A DNA stretch of 28,594 nucleotides, taken from positions 1 to 28,594 of the forward strand of contig DAIBSV010000009.1 in the NCBI GenBank assembly GCA_027415455.1. Reading direction: 5' to 3'. The position numbers and the translations under genes were made by a program. The stretch's first letter is position 1, and every line of letters begins with the position of its first letter. Origin of the DNA: Nitrospirota bacterium. GTDB lineage: Bacteria > Nitrospirota_A > Leptospirillia > Leptospirillales > Leptospirillaceae. Below are positions 16,138-23,592 of the stretch, piece by piece. The notes under the pieces were generated by a model. That model saw only the letters and a list, made by a program, of their open reading frames with translations, had not been told where the DNA came from and did no database searches.

Positions 16138-17333
16138 CATCCGACCCGGTTTCCGATCTCAGGAAGGCCGTCCCCCTGCGGTTCGGTCTGACGAGCCTTT
16201 TTGCCGACATGACCTACGAGCTCGCCCACGTGCTTCTTCCATCCCTGATGCTTCATCTCGGAGGCACGGGAATGGCGACTGCGTTCATGGAGTCTCTGGC
16301 GGAGGGGGCGAAGATGGCGGGATTCTGGACGGTGGGCCAGTTCGCCAGGAATCCGGTGCAGGAATCCCTCTTCGTCCGGTCGGGCTACACCCTGACCGTT
16401 GCCGGAACGGTCCTCATGGGGGTGGCGGGGTCGGCCGGAGCCCTGATCGCCCTCAAGAGCCTCTCCTGGTTCGGCAAAGGGCTCCGGGGGCCGGCCCGTG
16501 ACGCCCTGCTGACGAATGCGCTTCCTCCGGAGAACCACGCCTCGGCCTTCGGAATCGTCCGGGGGCTCGACCAGACCGGGGGCCTGCTCGGCCCTCTCCT
16601 CGCCCTGGGACTCTCAGGACTTCTGTCTCCGTCCCGGATCCTCTTTCTGACGGCCGTGCCCGGCACCCTCTGTGTGGTCTGGTCCGTCATCGCCACCCAA
16701 ACCGCTCTTTCGGCCCGGATCGCTTCTTTCGGAGAGAGCGCCCGGGACCTTCCTCCCCTCTCGTTTTCGGGCCAGGGCCCGTCGGATCGTCCCGATGTCC
16801 GGGCCTTTCTTCTTGGGGGTGTCCTTCTCCGGGCCGGCATGCTTCCCGCCACACTCCTCATGTTCCGCTTCACCGACTCGGGGGGAAGCTTCCCGGTGAC
16901 TGTCGCTGGATTTCTCCTGGCGAGCCTCATGACGGCCGGGGCCAACCTGGGAATCGCCCGAAAACGCATCCCCGCTTCTCCGGGATTTCTTCTGGGGATG
17001 GCCTCCCTCCTGATCGCACTTTCCGCTCTCCTGCTCTCCGGAACCCATCCCGCCCCGCTCCTCTATCTTCTCGCCATGGCGGCCTGGGGCACCGGAGAAG
17101 CCTTCGCCACGGTGGGGCTCAAGGTGCGGGGAGCGACCCTCTGGGCTCCGGAGCTCCGCACCCGGGGCTTCGCCATTTTCGAGCGGTCGGCCTCCCTCTT
17201 CTCCCTCCTCTTCTGGCCCCTGGCCGCCCATCTCTGGGATATGGGACAGACAATGGCCGGAATGGGAATGGCGGCGGCGGCAGCGGCGACCGGAGGGATC
17301 CTCCTTTCCAGAAAACCGGATCCTCCCGGGTGA
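16134..17333 (+). CDS. MFS transporter
   Basis: This 399-aa membrane protein has about twelve spans. FGLTSLFADMTYELAHVLLPSLMLHLGGTGM opens span 1, and an FMESLAEGAKMAGFWTVGQFA segment and FGKGLRGPARDALLTN follow, as in MFS drug or metabolite exporters. The later WGTGEAFATVGLKVRGATLW resembles a second-half counterpart. The start overlaps the exchanger stop as ATGA. Its substrate cannot be inferred. The closest visible link is the exchanger, suggesting a two-gene membrane unit. Confidence 0.87.
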   Translation: MTSDPVSDLRKAVPLRFGLTSLFADMTYELAHVLLPSLMLHLGGTGMATAFMESLAEGAKMAGFWTVGQFARNPVQESLFVRSGYTLTVAGTVLMGVAGSAGALIALKSLSWFGKGLRGPARDALLTNALPPENHASAFGIVRGLDQTGGLLGPLLALGLSGLLSPSRILFLTAVPGTLCVVWSVIATQTALSARIASFGESARDLPPLSFSGQGPSDRPDVRAFLLGGVLLRAGMLPATLLMFRFTDSGGSFPVTVAGFLLASLMTAGANLGIARKRIPASPGFLLGMASLLIALSALLLSGTHPAPLLYLLAMAAWGTGEAFATVGLKVRGATLWAPELRTRGFAIFERSASLFSLLFWPLAAHLWDMGQTMAGMGMAAAAAATGGILLSRKPDPPG

Positions 17334-17334
17334 C

Positions 17335-17393
17335 GTCCCATTTCTTCGTCCGGAGTCCAACCCGATCGATCACAGATCGGGGATGCATGGGAC
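17335..17393. repeat. Nested inverted repeats between the MFS and GNAT genes
   Basis: Outer arms GTCCCAT (17335-17341) and ATGGGAC (17387-17393) enclose an inner hairpin, CCCGATC (17361-17367) and GATCGGG (17375-17381), with a 7-base loop. There is no T-run. It may be a processing or stability element, or an operator. No gene lies in this gap. Confidence 0.4.
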
Positions 17394-17435
17394 AGCCCGC
17401 GGACATCTCTCACTTCTGACAGGAAGGCCTGACAA

Positions 17436-17846
17436 ATGGAGATTCTCTATCGTGACGACGCCCCGATCGATCTCGATACGATGATCGCACTCTACATCCG
17501 GTCGACCCTGGGCGAAAGAAGGCCGGTCGACCGGCCCGACATCTTCGAGGGAATGCGCAGGAACGCGAGCCTCACGATCAGCGCGTGGCATGGCGACCGG
17601 CTCGTAGGCATTGCGCGGACCCTCACCGATTTTACCTATGTTGCCTACTTGGCCGATCTCGCCGTCGACGCCGACTATCAAAGAATGGGAATCGGGAAGC
17701 GTCTGGTCCGGGAAACGAAACGGCATCTCGGGCCCGACTGCATGATCGTTCTGTTTTCGGCCCCGAAGGCCAACGAATACTATCCGCGCCTGGGATTCGA
17801 ATCCAATACGCGGGGATGGATCCTGAAAGGGGAGCCCGCAGACTGA
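17436..17846 (+). CDS. GNAT-family N-acetyltransferase
   Basis: The 136-aa product matches the small GNAT fold that transfers acetyl from acetyl-CoA to an amine. The acetyl-CoA-binding motif A is YLADLAVDADYQRMGIGKRLV (residues ~70-90, pyrophosphate loop QRMGIG). It is followed by the beta-5 segment IVLFSAPKANEYYPRLGF, the usual ending of single-domain GNATs. AGGAAGG lies eight bases before the ATG. The acceptor is unknown. It is the last plus-strand gene before the convergent proteasome operon. Confidence 0.88.
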   Translation: MEILYRDDAPIDLDTMIALYIRSTLGERRPVDRPDIFEGMRRNASLTISAWHGDRLVGIARTLTDFTYVAYLADLAVDADYQRMGIGKRLVRETKRHLGPDCMIVLFSAPKANEYYPRLGFESNTRGWILKGEPAD

Positions 17847-18264
17847 TGGCCTTATTCTTTGCCACAGGCTCTGTTGTATTTCGTTTCTGGAAAAGGGACT
17901 GCAAACCTTCGTCGATTGGTCGTGGAGACAGACTTAAAATGGATCAACCCCTTGTGCCGATTGCTTCCCATCGCTTGATCCGACAACTGCCGCGAAAATC
18001 GCCGTGGTCAAGATCAGAATGGAACAAGGCAGTCCATCGAGTGTCAAATGGGGGGGATTGGCGAATACCGAAGAGATTGGGAGCCTGGCTAAAGCGGAGA
18101 CAAAAAAGGGGCAACGGAAAGAGGTCTTACCCTTCCAAAATGTCAACAGGGATCAAAATCCCCCCTTTTTTGAGAAACGAAATTTTTCCCCTTCTTCATG
18201 AATCGACAGCAAACTGCGTGACCCGTTGGGACGGCCACCAGTCTTGCAAAGCAGGAGAGGGAAT
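17847..18264. other. Atypical A/T-richer intergenic stretch, no gene recognised
   Basis: These 418 bases lie between convergent genes and are clearly richer in A/T and homopolymers than the surroundings. I see no protein with family features on either strand. Visible structure includes a 7-bp inverted repeat, GGATCAA (17941-17947) and TTGATCC (17975-17981). It also has two partly similar segments around GTGTCAAATGGGGG (~18040) and, on the opposite strand, TGATCCCTGTTGACATTTTG (~18157-18138). These suggest remains of a mobile element, but the family cannot be named. No clear terminator was found for either flanking gene. Confidence 0.5.
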
Positions 18265-18951
18265 TCAGCGGGTGGAGAAGTTGAAGTCCGTGACGGCCCC
18301 GCCGGAAGGCCCGCATCCGGCAAAATAGTAGTAGTTGCAGGAGCGGTTGAAGGGGTTGGCATTTCCGGTGAAGAAACCGGGCAGATAGGACTGGGCGGGA
18401 ACCCCCACCTGTCCGAAGGGCACCAGGGGCGGCTGGATGAACTGGTTGATGATGGCGGTCGGCCCCTGGGCAAAAGGCACAAAATAAGGGATCCCCCCCC
18501 CGGCCTGGCTCTGGGGGGCGTTCCCGGCGAGCGGAACGAGCGAAAGAGCGGGAGCCGGTGGAACGAAGGCTCCGCCCCCCTCTCCCAGAGGGGTCTGCGG
18601 AATGAGGATGACCGACGGAGGCGCCACCGACAGCCCCGTCGGGGGCGGGGGGGCGAAGGAACCCGAGGTCTGGCCGAAGGCTCCGGGAAGGCTGGGTGTC
18701 GCCGGAAGGGTCACCGGAGCAAGCGGAGGGCTTCCGATCGGCGGAACCGCCACCGCCACGGGGGTGAATCGCGGATGGAGCAGACGGGGTCCTTCGTGAG
18801 GCCCGGGTGCCGGAGAGGATCGGGGTGAATTTCCATCGGACATCCCGGGAAGAAGCCCTGGGGGAAGCCCGGAACGGCCGATCCCCTGGCCCGCCAGGAT
18901 CAGGCACCAGACGACGAGAAGAAGGACGTCGATGCCACCCACGCGTTTCAA
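18265..18951 (-). CDS. Secreted proline-rich hypothetical protein at the end of the proteasome operon
   Basis: I do not recognise the family. The 228-aa product starts with KR and a hydrophobic core (VLLLVVWCLILAGQGIG), so it is probably exported. The rest is rich in Pro, Gly, Ala and Ser with no charge blocks. It ends in a Tyr/Asn-rich tail with two cysteines (NRSCNYYYFAGCGPSGG). The likely start is TTG at 18951, overlapping the pafA stop as TTGA and preceded by GGAG at five bases. A GTG at 18942 is the alternative. A longer frame upstream is a shadow of pafA. It appears translationally coupled to pafA, yet an exported protein cannot obviously be a cytoplasmic proteasome partner. Confidence 0.65.
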   Translation of the reverse strand: MKRVGGIDVLLLVVWCLILAGQGIGRSGLPPGLLPGMSDGNSPRSSPAPGPHEGPRLLHPRFTPVAVAVPPIGSPPLAPVTLPATPSLPGAFGQTSGSFAPPPPTGLSVAPPSVILIPQTPLGEGGGAFVPPAPALSLVPLAGNAPQSQAGGGIPYFVPFAQGPTAIINQFIQPPLVPFGQVGVPAQSYLPGFFTGNANPFNRSCNYYYFAGCGPSGGAVTDFNFSTR

Positions 18952-20285
18952 GGAATCTCCGCCGCATTGAAGGGATCGGCCCAGTGGAGGGTCTCCTGGG
19001 GAGGATCGTTCAGGCGCATGTAGGTCCAGTCGACGGTATAGGAGCGGTGGTGTTCCATGGCCTCGCGTATGTGCGCCCCCCGAAGTCGGGCCCGTGTCGT
19101 CTGTGGAGGCTTTTCCATGGCGGAGAGGATCTCCGAGTCCCCGGCGATGCGGTCGACGCACCCGGACACTTGCAGAAGATTGTACAATCCCTTTTTCTCA
19201 TGCACGTCATGGTACTGATAGTCGAGCATCGCCAAGGCGGGATCCTCCCATGCCCCGTGAACCCTGTCCCGGTAACGGGACAGAAGCCGCCACTTGATCA
19301 CCCAGTCGATCTCCCGCCCGAGAACATCCTCGTTCCAATGCGCAAGCTCGGTCAGGATTTTTTCCCACAGATCCAGCATATCACGGACGGCGGGCGTCGT
19401 CCCCTCCTTGTGGAAGAAATCCCGGCAGGCCTCGAGGTAGGACTCCTGGATCTCGAGCGCCGTGAGCTCCTGTCCGGACTCGAGACGGACACGGACCGAA
19501 AGGGTGGGATCCTCCGAGATCTCCCGGATGGCCCGGATCGGATCTTCGAGCGACATCCGGTCGTGCAGGCCTCCGCCCTCGATCACCTCCAGCACCAGGG
19601 AGGTCGTCCCGACCTTGAGGAAGTCGCTGATCTCGCTCATGTTCGAGTCCCCCACGATGATGTGGAGCCGGCGGTATTTCTGGGGATCGGAATGGGGCTC
19701 GTCACGGGTATTGATGATCGGACGGCTCGAGGTCGTGGAGCACGAGATCTTCTCCCGGATGTGAAGAGAGCGGGGAGAGATGACGAACCGGACGCTCTCG
19801 TCAGCCTTCCTGACAAGCCCTCCCGCCCCGGAAAGAATCTGCCGGGAGACGAAAAAGGGGATCAGGGTGCGGGACAGCCGCCAGAAGGTGACGTTGCGGT
19901 CTATCAGGTAATTTTCATGGCACCCGTAGGAATTCCCCGCTGAATCGGTATTGTTCTTGAGGACATAGATGTGACCGTCGATACCCTCGGTCTCGAGCTG
20001 GTGCGTCACCGCCTCCACCGCCCTGGACAGGATGCGCTCTCCGGCCTTGTCGTGGATCACGACGTCCCGGACCCGGTCGCATTCCGGGGTGGAATACTCG
20101 GGATGGCTTCCCGTATCCTGGTAGATCCGCCCCCCGTTCGGAAGAAAGGCGTCCCGGGACCAGCTGTTCTGCATGATCCCCTGAAAAAGGTACTCCAGGG
20201 CGCGCTCCGGCGGAAAGATCCTGTCCCCCGAATTCGTGAACAGGAATCCGTACTCGCTCTCGAGTCCCATGATCCGACGGTGCAT
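18948..20285 (-). CDS. pafA: PafA, Pup--protein ligase
   Basis: PafA uses ATP to phosphorylate the C-terminal Glu of Pup and join it to substrate lysines. The 445-aa product aligns along its length with mycobacterial PafA. It has the N-terminal RRIMGLESEYG (ATP/Mg2+ glutamates) and NGGRIYQDTGSHPEYSTPEC with the catalytic-loop Asp57. It also has KNNTDSAGNSYGCHENYL, RPIINTRDEPHSDPQKYRRLHIIVGDSNMSE in sequence, DWVIKWRLL and PPQTTRARLRG. It lacks the last ~12 basic residues of M. tuberculosis PafA and ends at DPFNAAEIP. GGAGG lies five bases before the ATG, 12 bases after prcA. It is distinguished from Dop by the MGLESEYG start and the absence of the Dop N-terminal insertion. Confidence 0.96.
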   Translation of the reverse strand: MHRRIMGLESEYGFLFTNSGDRIFPPERALEYLFQGIMQNSWSRDAFLPNGGRIYQDTGSHPEYSTPECDRVRDVVIHDKAGERILSRAVEAVTHQLETEGIDGHIYVLKNNTDSAGNSYGCHENYLIDRNVTFWRLSRTLIPFFVSRQILSGAGGLVRKADESVRFVISPRSLHIREKISCSTTSSRPIINTRDEPHSDPQKYRRLHIIVGDSNMSEISDFLKVGTTSLVLEVIEGGGLHDRMSLEDPIRAIREISEDPTLSVRVRLESGQELTALEIQESYLEACRDFFHKEGTTPAVRDMLDLWEKILTELAHWNEDVLGREIDWVIKWRLLSRYRDRVHGAWEDPALAMLDYQYHDVHEKKGLYNLLQVSGCVDRIAGDSEILSAMEKPPQTTRARLRGAHIREAMEHHRSYTVDWTYMRLNDPPQETLHWADPFNAAEIP

Positions 20286-20297
20286 CGTGGCCTCCGT

Positions 20298-20990
20298 TCA
20301 TCCGGGGGTGTCGACAATCGCGGACAGCTCCTGCCGGGAAAACCGGCGGAAGGTCCGGCCGACCGCCGTGCGGTCCAACAGTCCGACCTCCATCTGCTCG
20401 GCGGGAAGAGGAGATTCCGAGATCTCCTGGAAGGCGCCCCGGACGATCCGGAGACCGTCGGGAAGGGGCGGGGGAGACTTGATCCTTTCCCGGAGAAGGG
20501 CTCCGAGCTGCTCGGCCCGCCCTCCGACCGCCGTCAGGAGAGGCTCGTCGAAGATCGAGCCATCGTAGGAGATCCGGTAGATCTCGTCGGCTCGACCGTC
20601 CGTGCCCAGGTCGGCCAGGACTATTTCGACCTCGAGAGGTTTCATTTCCTGGCTGAAGGCCGACCCAAGGAGCTGGGAATAGGCGTTCGCGAGCGAGCGG
20701 CCGGTCACGTCCTCCCGGCTGTACATGAACCCCTTGAGATCGGCGTGGCGGATCCCGGCCTTTCTGAGATTCTCGAACTCGCTGTACTTTCCCACTCCCG
20801 CGAAAGCCACCCGGTCGTAGACCTCGGAGATCTTGTACAGGGTCGCCGATGGATTGTCGGCCGCGAGCAGGATCCCTTCCCGGACCACAAGCACGACCAC
20901 AGACCGTCCTCGGGAGATGCCCTTCTTGGCATACTCCGCCTTGTCCTGCATGAGCTGTTCGGGGGAGACATAAAACGGAAGAGCCGCCAT
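20298..20990 (-). CDS. prcA: Proteasome alpha subunit PrcA
   Basis: PrcA forms the outer, non-proteolytic rings of the 20S core and the gated entry pore. The 230-aa product has the actinobacterial-type N-terminus PFYVSPEQLMQDKAEYAKKGISRGRSVVVL, read in two parts as the gating segment and helix H0. ILLAADNPSATLYKISEVYDRVAFAGVGKYSEFENLR follows, which is typical of bacterial alpha subunits. There is no N-terminal catalytic Thr. The C-terminus is variable and proline-containing, as in relatives. The gene lies seven bases after prcB, with AAAGGA upstream of the ATG. Confidence 0.96.
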   Translation of the reverse strand: MAALPFYVSPEQLMQDKAEYAKKGISRGRSVVVLVVREGILLAADNPSATLYKISEVYDRVAFAGVGKYSEFENLRKAGIRHADLKGFMYSREDVTGRSLANAYSQLLGSAFSQEMKPLEVEIVLADLGTDGRADEIYRISYDGSIFDEPLLTAVGGRAEQLGALLRERIKSPPPLPDGLRIVRGAFQEISESPLPAEQMEVGLLDRTAVGRTFRRFSRQELSAIVDTPG

Positions 20991-20996
20991 CGGAAC

Positions 20997-21794
20997 CTAT
21001 TCCTTTCTCTTTAGAACTTCGACGAGATTCCGGTAGTAGCGGGCCACCTCGGCCTGGGGAAGCTCAATCGTCCCCTCGCGGTCCATGGTGAAGACGGAAG
21101 GGTAGATCTCGCGGACAAAGTCGGGCCCCCCAGTTCCCAGGTCTTCGTCGGCCGCCTCGTAAAGGGCCCGAAGGGCCGCCTCGATAGCCTGAGCGCGCGA
21201 CAATCCTTCTTTCCAGAGCATCTTCAGGGCGTTTCTGGCGAAAAGCCCTCCCGATCCGTTCGCATGATAGGAGTCCTCCTCATAGCGGCCTCCCGCCGGG
21301 TCGTACTTGTAGATTCGTCCCGACTCCCGCCCGAGATCGTATCCGGCGAAGAGCGGGACCACCACCAGACCCTGCATGGCCATGGGAAGGGCCTCCCGGA
21401 CCATCTGGGAAAGCTTGTTGGCCTTGCCGTCGGTGGTCAGCATCACCCCCTCGAGCTTTTCGTAGTGCTCGATCTCGACGCGGAAAAGGCGAGCCATGTC
21501 GATTGCTGGACCCGCGGCCCCAGCAATCGCCACGCAGGAATGGCGATCGACCGGAATGACCTTGGAGATGGCCCGGCTGGAAACCTGGTAGCCCTCCGAA
21601 GCCTGCCGGTCTCCGGCCATGACGACCCCTCCCGCATAGCGGACGGCCAGAACGGTGGTCGCATGGGGAATCCGGTCGAGCCTCTGCACGGAAGCCGGCA
21701 CCGCGGAATCAAAGTACCCGACCGCCCTGAGACAATCGAGAAAGGACGGGGACTCAAAGGGAGCGGCGAAGGCCGCGGACAGATTTCTTTTCAC
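20997..21794 (-). CDS. prcB: Proteasome beta subunit PrcB
   Basis: PrcB carries the proteolytic site of the 20S core. The 265-aa precursor has a ~45-residue propeptide followed by the Thr nucleophile, T46 of PHATTVLAVRYAGG. Counting from it, D62 and K78 fall exactly at the conserved positions 17 and 33 (MAGDRQAS and AISKV). GSGGLFARNALK and TGGPDFVREIYP are further beta-subunit signatures. The residue before the nucleophile is Ala, where M. tuberculosis has Gly. The start is GTG, three bases after the pup stop. It lacks the long acidic tail of the mycobacterial protein, ending LKRKE. Confidence 0.96.
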   Translation of the reverse strand: MKRNLSAAFAAPFESPSFLDCLRAVGYFDSAVPASVQRLDRIPHATTVLAVRYAGGVVMAGDRQASEGYQVSSRAISKVIPVDRHSCVAIAGAAGPAIDMARLFRVEIEHYEKLEGVMLTTDGKANKLSQMVREALPMAMQGLVVVPLFAGYDLGRESGRIYKYDPAGGRYEEDSYHANGSGGLFARNALKMLWKEGLSRAQAIEAALRALYEAADEDLGTGGPDFVREIYPSVFTMDREGTIELPQAEVARYYRNLVEVLKRKE

Positions 21795-21797
21795 CCT

Positions 21798-21998
21798 CTA
21801 CTGCCCGCCTTTCTGGATGAAGGATTTGACGAAGGAGGCGGCGTTCTTCTCGAGGACCTCGTCGATCTTGTCGAGAATGTCGTCCGCTTCCTCCTGAACT
21901 TTCTTGGCCCTTTCCTGGGCCTCGGCCGGGATTTCCGGCTCGGGGGCCGGTTCCCCGGCATCCTCCCGCTTGCGGGACTCTTTTTCTTTCTGGCTCAT
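21798..21998 (-). CDS. pup: Prokaryotic ubiquitin-like protein Pup (GGQ form)
   Basis: Pup is the small disordered tag that marks proteins for the bacterial proteasome. The 66-aa product has a charged N-terminus (MSQKEKESRKREDAG). Its helix-prone middle, AKKVQEEADDILDKIDEVLE, binds the Mpa coiled coils. The C-terminus NAASFVKSFIQKGGQ is near-identical in pattern to actinobacterial Pup. The final Gln must be deamidated to Glu by Dop before PafA can use it, and dop is the gene just upstream. The start overlaps the dop stop as ATGA and the prcB start is three bases beyond its stop. Confidence 0.97.
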   Translation of the reverse strand: MSQKEKESRKREDAGEPAPEPEIPAEAQERAKKVQEEADDILDKIDEVLEKNAASFVKSFIQKGGQ

Positions 21999-23542
21999 GG
22001 CATTTCCTCGCTCGATTCAGTGGGGGCGCCCTTGGCGAGCAGCCCTTCCAGGAGTTGTTTCGCGCTCTGCGCGCGGTCCACGAGCGCCCCTACGCTCTTC
22101 TGTGTTCCCCGGAAGGGGTCTGAAAGGGGAATCCGCTTGAGGGAGGGGCTCCCGTCATCCACCACGACAGAACTCCAGGCAGCCGCCACCACCTCGTCCG
22201 GGAAGCGCCGGAGAAGGGATCCCCTGAAAAAGGCCCGGGTGTCCGTTGGCGGATGGACGAGGGCATCCTCGATCTCCATCGGGTCGAGAAGGCGTTCCAC
22301 CTCCCCCTGTGCCTCGAGAAGACGGAAGAGCCCGCTGGAGGAGCGGATATCGTGATACTGGAGATCGAGCATCCGAAGCCTGGAATCGCCCTCCGGAAGA
22401 CCGCGCGAGGCGCGGTACCGCTCGATCATGCGGCGCTTGATCGCCCAGTCGAGCTCCCGGTCGAGGCCGGCCGGATCCCTCGAATAGTTCCCGAGTCGCC
22501 GGAGAACGACCGACCAGCGCTCCAGGAGATCCCTCACCTCCGAATCCATGCCCTCTCTCGAGAACCAAAGCCGGACATTTTCGAGGTAGCGCTCGGCGAT
22601 TCCGAGAACCGTGATCGTCCGCCCGTTCGAAAGTGTCAGGGGCTTCCTGAAGGTGAGATCGGACGAGACCTGGTGAAAGGCGGCCACGGGGTCGGCCAGC
22701 ACGGGGAAATCGAGCGGAACCCCGTTCCGGTGGCTCTCCTCGAGCACCCAGAGGACGAGAAGGGTCGAACCGATCTTGAGCGCGGTCGCGATCTCCGAAC
22801 AGTTCGAGTCCCCGGTGATCACATGGAGGCGTCGATAGCTGTCCTTCCGGGAATGGGGCTCGTCCCGGGTGTTGATGATCCCGCGCCGGGAGGTCGTCGA
22901 CAGTCCGACCGGAACCTCGAAGAACTCGGCCCGCTGGGAAAGCTGAAAGGGAACCCCCTCCGCTCCCCGGTCCGATCCGACCTTCCCGGCCCCGCAGAAG
23001 ACGGTCCGGCTGACCAGATGGGCCGTCAGCCCCCCGATGATCCTGTCGAAGGAAAGGTCCCGGGAGAGAAGATAGTTTTCATGATATCCCCAGGAATTTC
23101 CCCATCCGTCCGAGTTGTTCCGGAAGACCCGGAGGCTCCTCCGGGCCGGATCCTCCGCTTCCCAGGCCAGAAGGCAGGCCTCGACGAGACGGTCCCCGGC
23201 CCTCTCGAAGCGGACGACATCCCTGAGACTCGTGCATTCGGGAGCCGAGTACTCCGGATGGGCCCCGTCGACATAAAGCCTCCCTCCGTTGAAGAGAGCC
23301 CGGTTCGTCCATCGATTTTCCCGCCGGTCCGGGCGTTCCCGGTCTCCTTCCACATGGAATCCCCGGGCGTCGAGAAAGGGATCTTCCTCTTCATAGTCCC
23401 AGAGAGCTCCCGAGGCGTAGCTCGCAGGAAGGCGGTTGACCAGTTCGTGGGAGATTTCCCCCTGGGCGTCTCCGATCATTCCGGATCCGAAAGAGATCCC
23501 GTATTCGACCTCGGTCCCGACGATCCGGCCGAAGCAGGGCAT
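21995..23542 (-). CDS. dop: Dop, Pup deamidase/depupylase
   Basis: Dop converts Pup-Gln to Pup-Glu and can remove Pup from substrates. It is a homologue of PafA and glutamine synthetase. The 515-aa product has RIVGTEVEYGIS, the Dop-specific long insertion near WDYEEEDPFLDARGF, NGGRLYVDGAHPEYSAPEC with the key Asp, and RNNSDGWGNSWGYHENYLLSR in sequence. It also has RRGIINTRDEPHS, HVITGDSNCSE and NPPTDTRA-like HPPTDTRAFFRG. I chose ATG 23542, which places RIVGTEVEYG six residues from the start, as in homologues. A GTG at 23596 overlaps the mpa stop (GTGA), would add 18 unrelated residues, and remains possible. It overlaps pup by four bases at its 3' end. Confidence 0.95.
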   Translation of the reverse strand: MPCFGRIVGTEVEYGISFGSGMIGDAQGEISHELVNRLPASYASGALWDYEEEDPFLDARGFHVEGDRERPDRRENRWTNRALFNGGRLYVDGAHPEYSAPECTSLRDVVRFERAGDRLVEACLLAWEAEDPARRSLRVFRNNSDGWGNSWGYHENYLLSRDLSFDRIIGGLTAHLVSRTVFCGAGKVGSDRGAEGVPFQLSQRAEFFEVPVGLSTTSRRGIINTRDEPHSRKDSYRRLHVITGDSNCSEIATALKIGSTLLVLWVLEESHRNGVPLDFPVLADPVAAFHQVSSDLTFRKPLTLSNGRTITVLGIAERYLENVRLWFSREGMDSEVRDLLERWSVVLRRLGNYSRDPAGLDRELDWAIKRRMIERYRASRGLPEGDSRLRMLDLQYHDIRSSSGLFRLLEAQGEVERLLDPMEIEDALVHPPTDTRAFFRGSLLRRFPDEVVAAAWSSVVVDDGSPSLKRIPLSDPFRGTQKSVGALVDRAQSAKQLLEGLLAKGAPTESSEEMP

Positions 23543-23592
23543 CCCGAGACCCCGGGCACCTTCGGAGGAAAAGATATTTCCGGAGAATTCCG

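Noticed and set aside
17585..18328. Plus-strand frame extending across the end of the GNAT gene into the intergenic gap
   Set aside because: It overlaps the GNAT gene out of frame, has no start signal and no recognisable domain.
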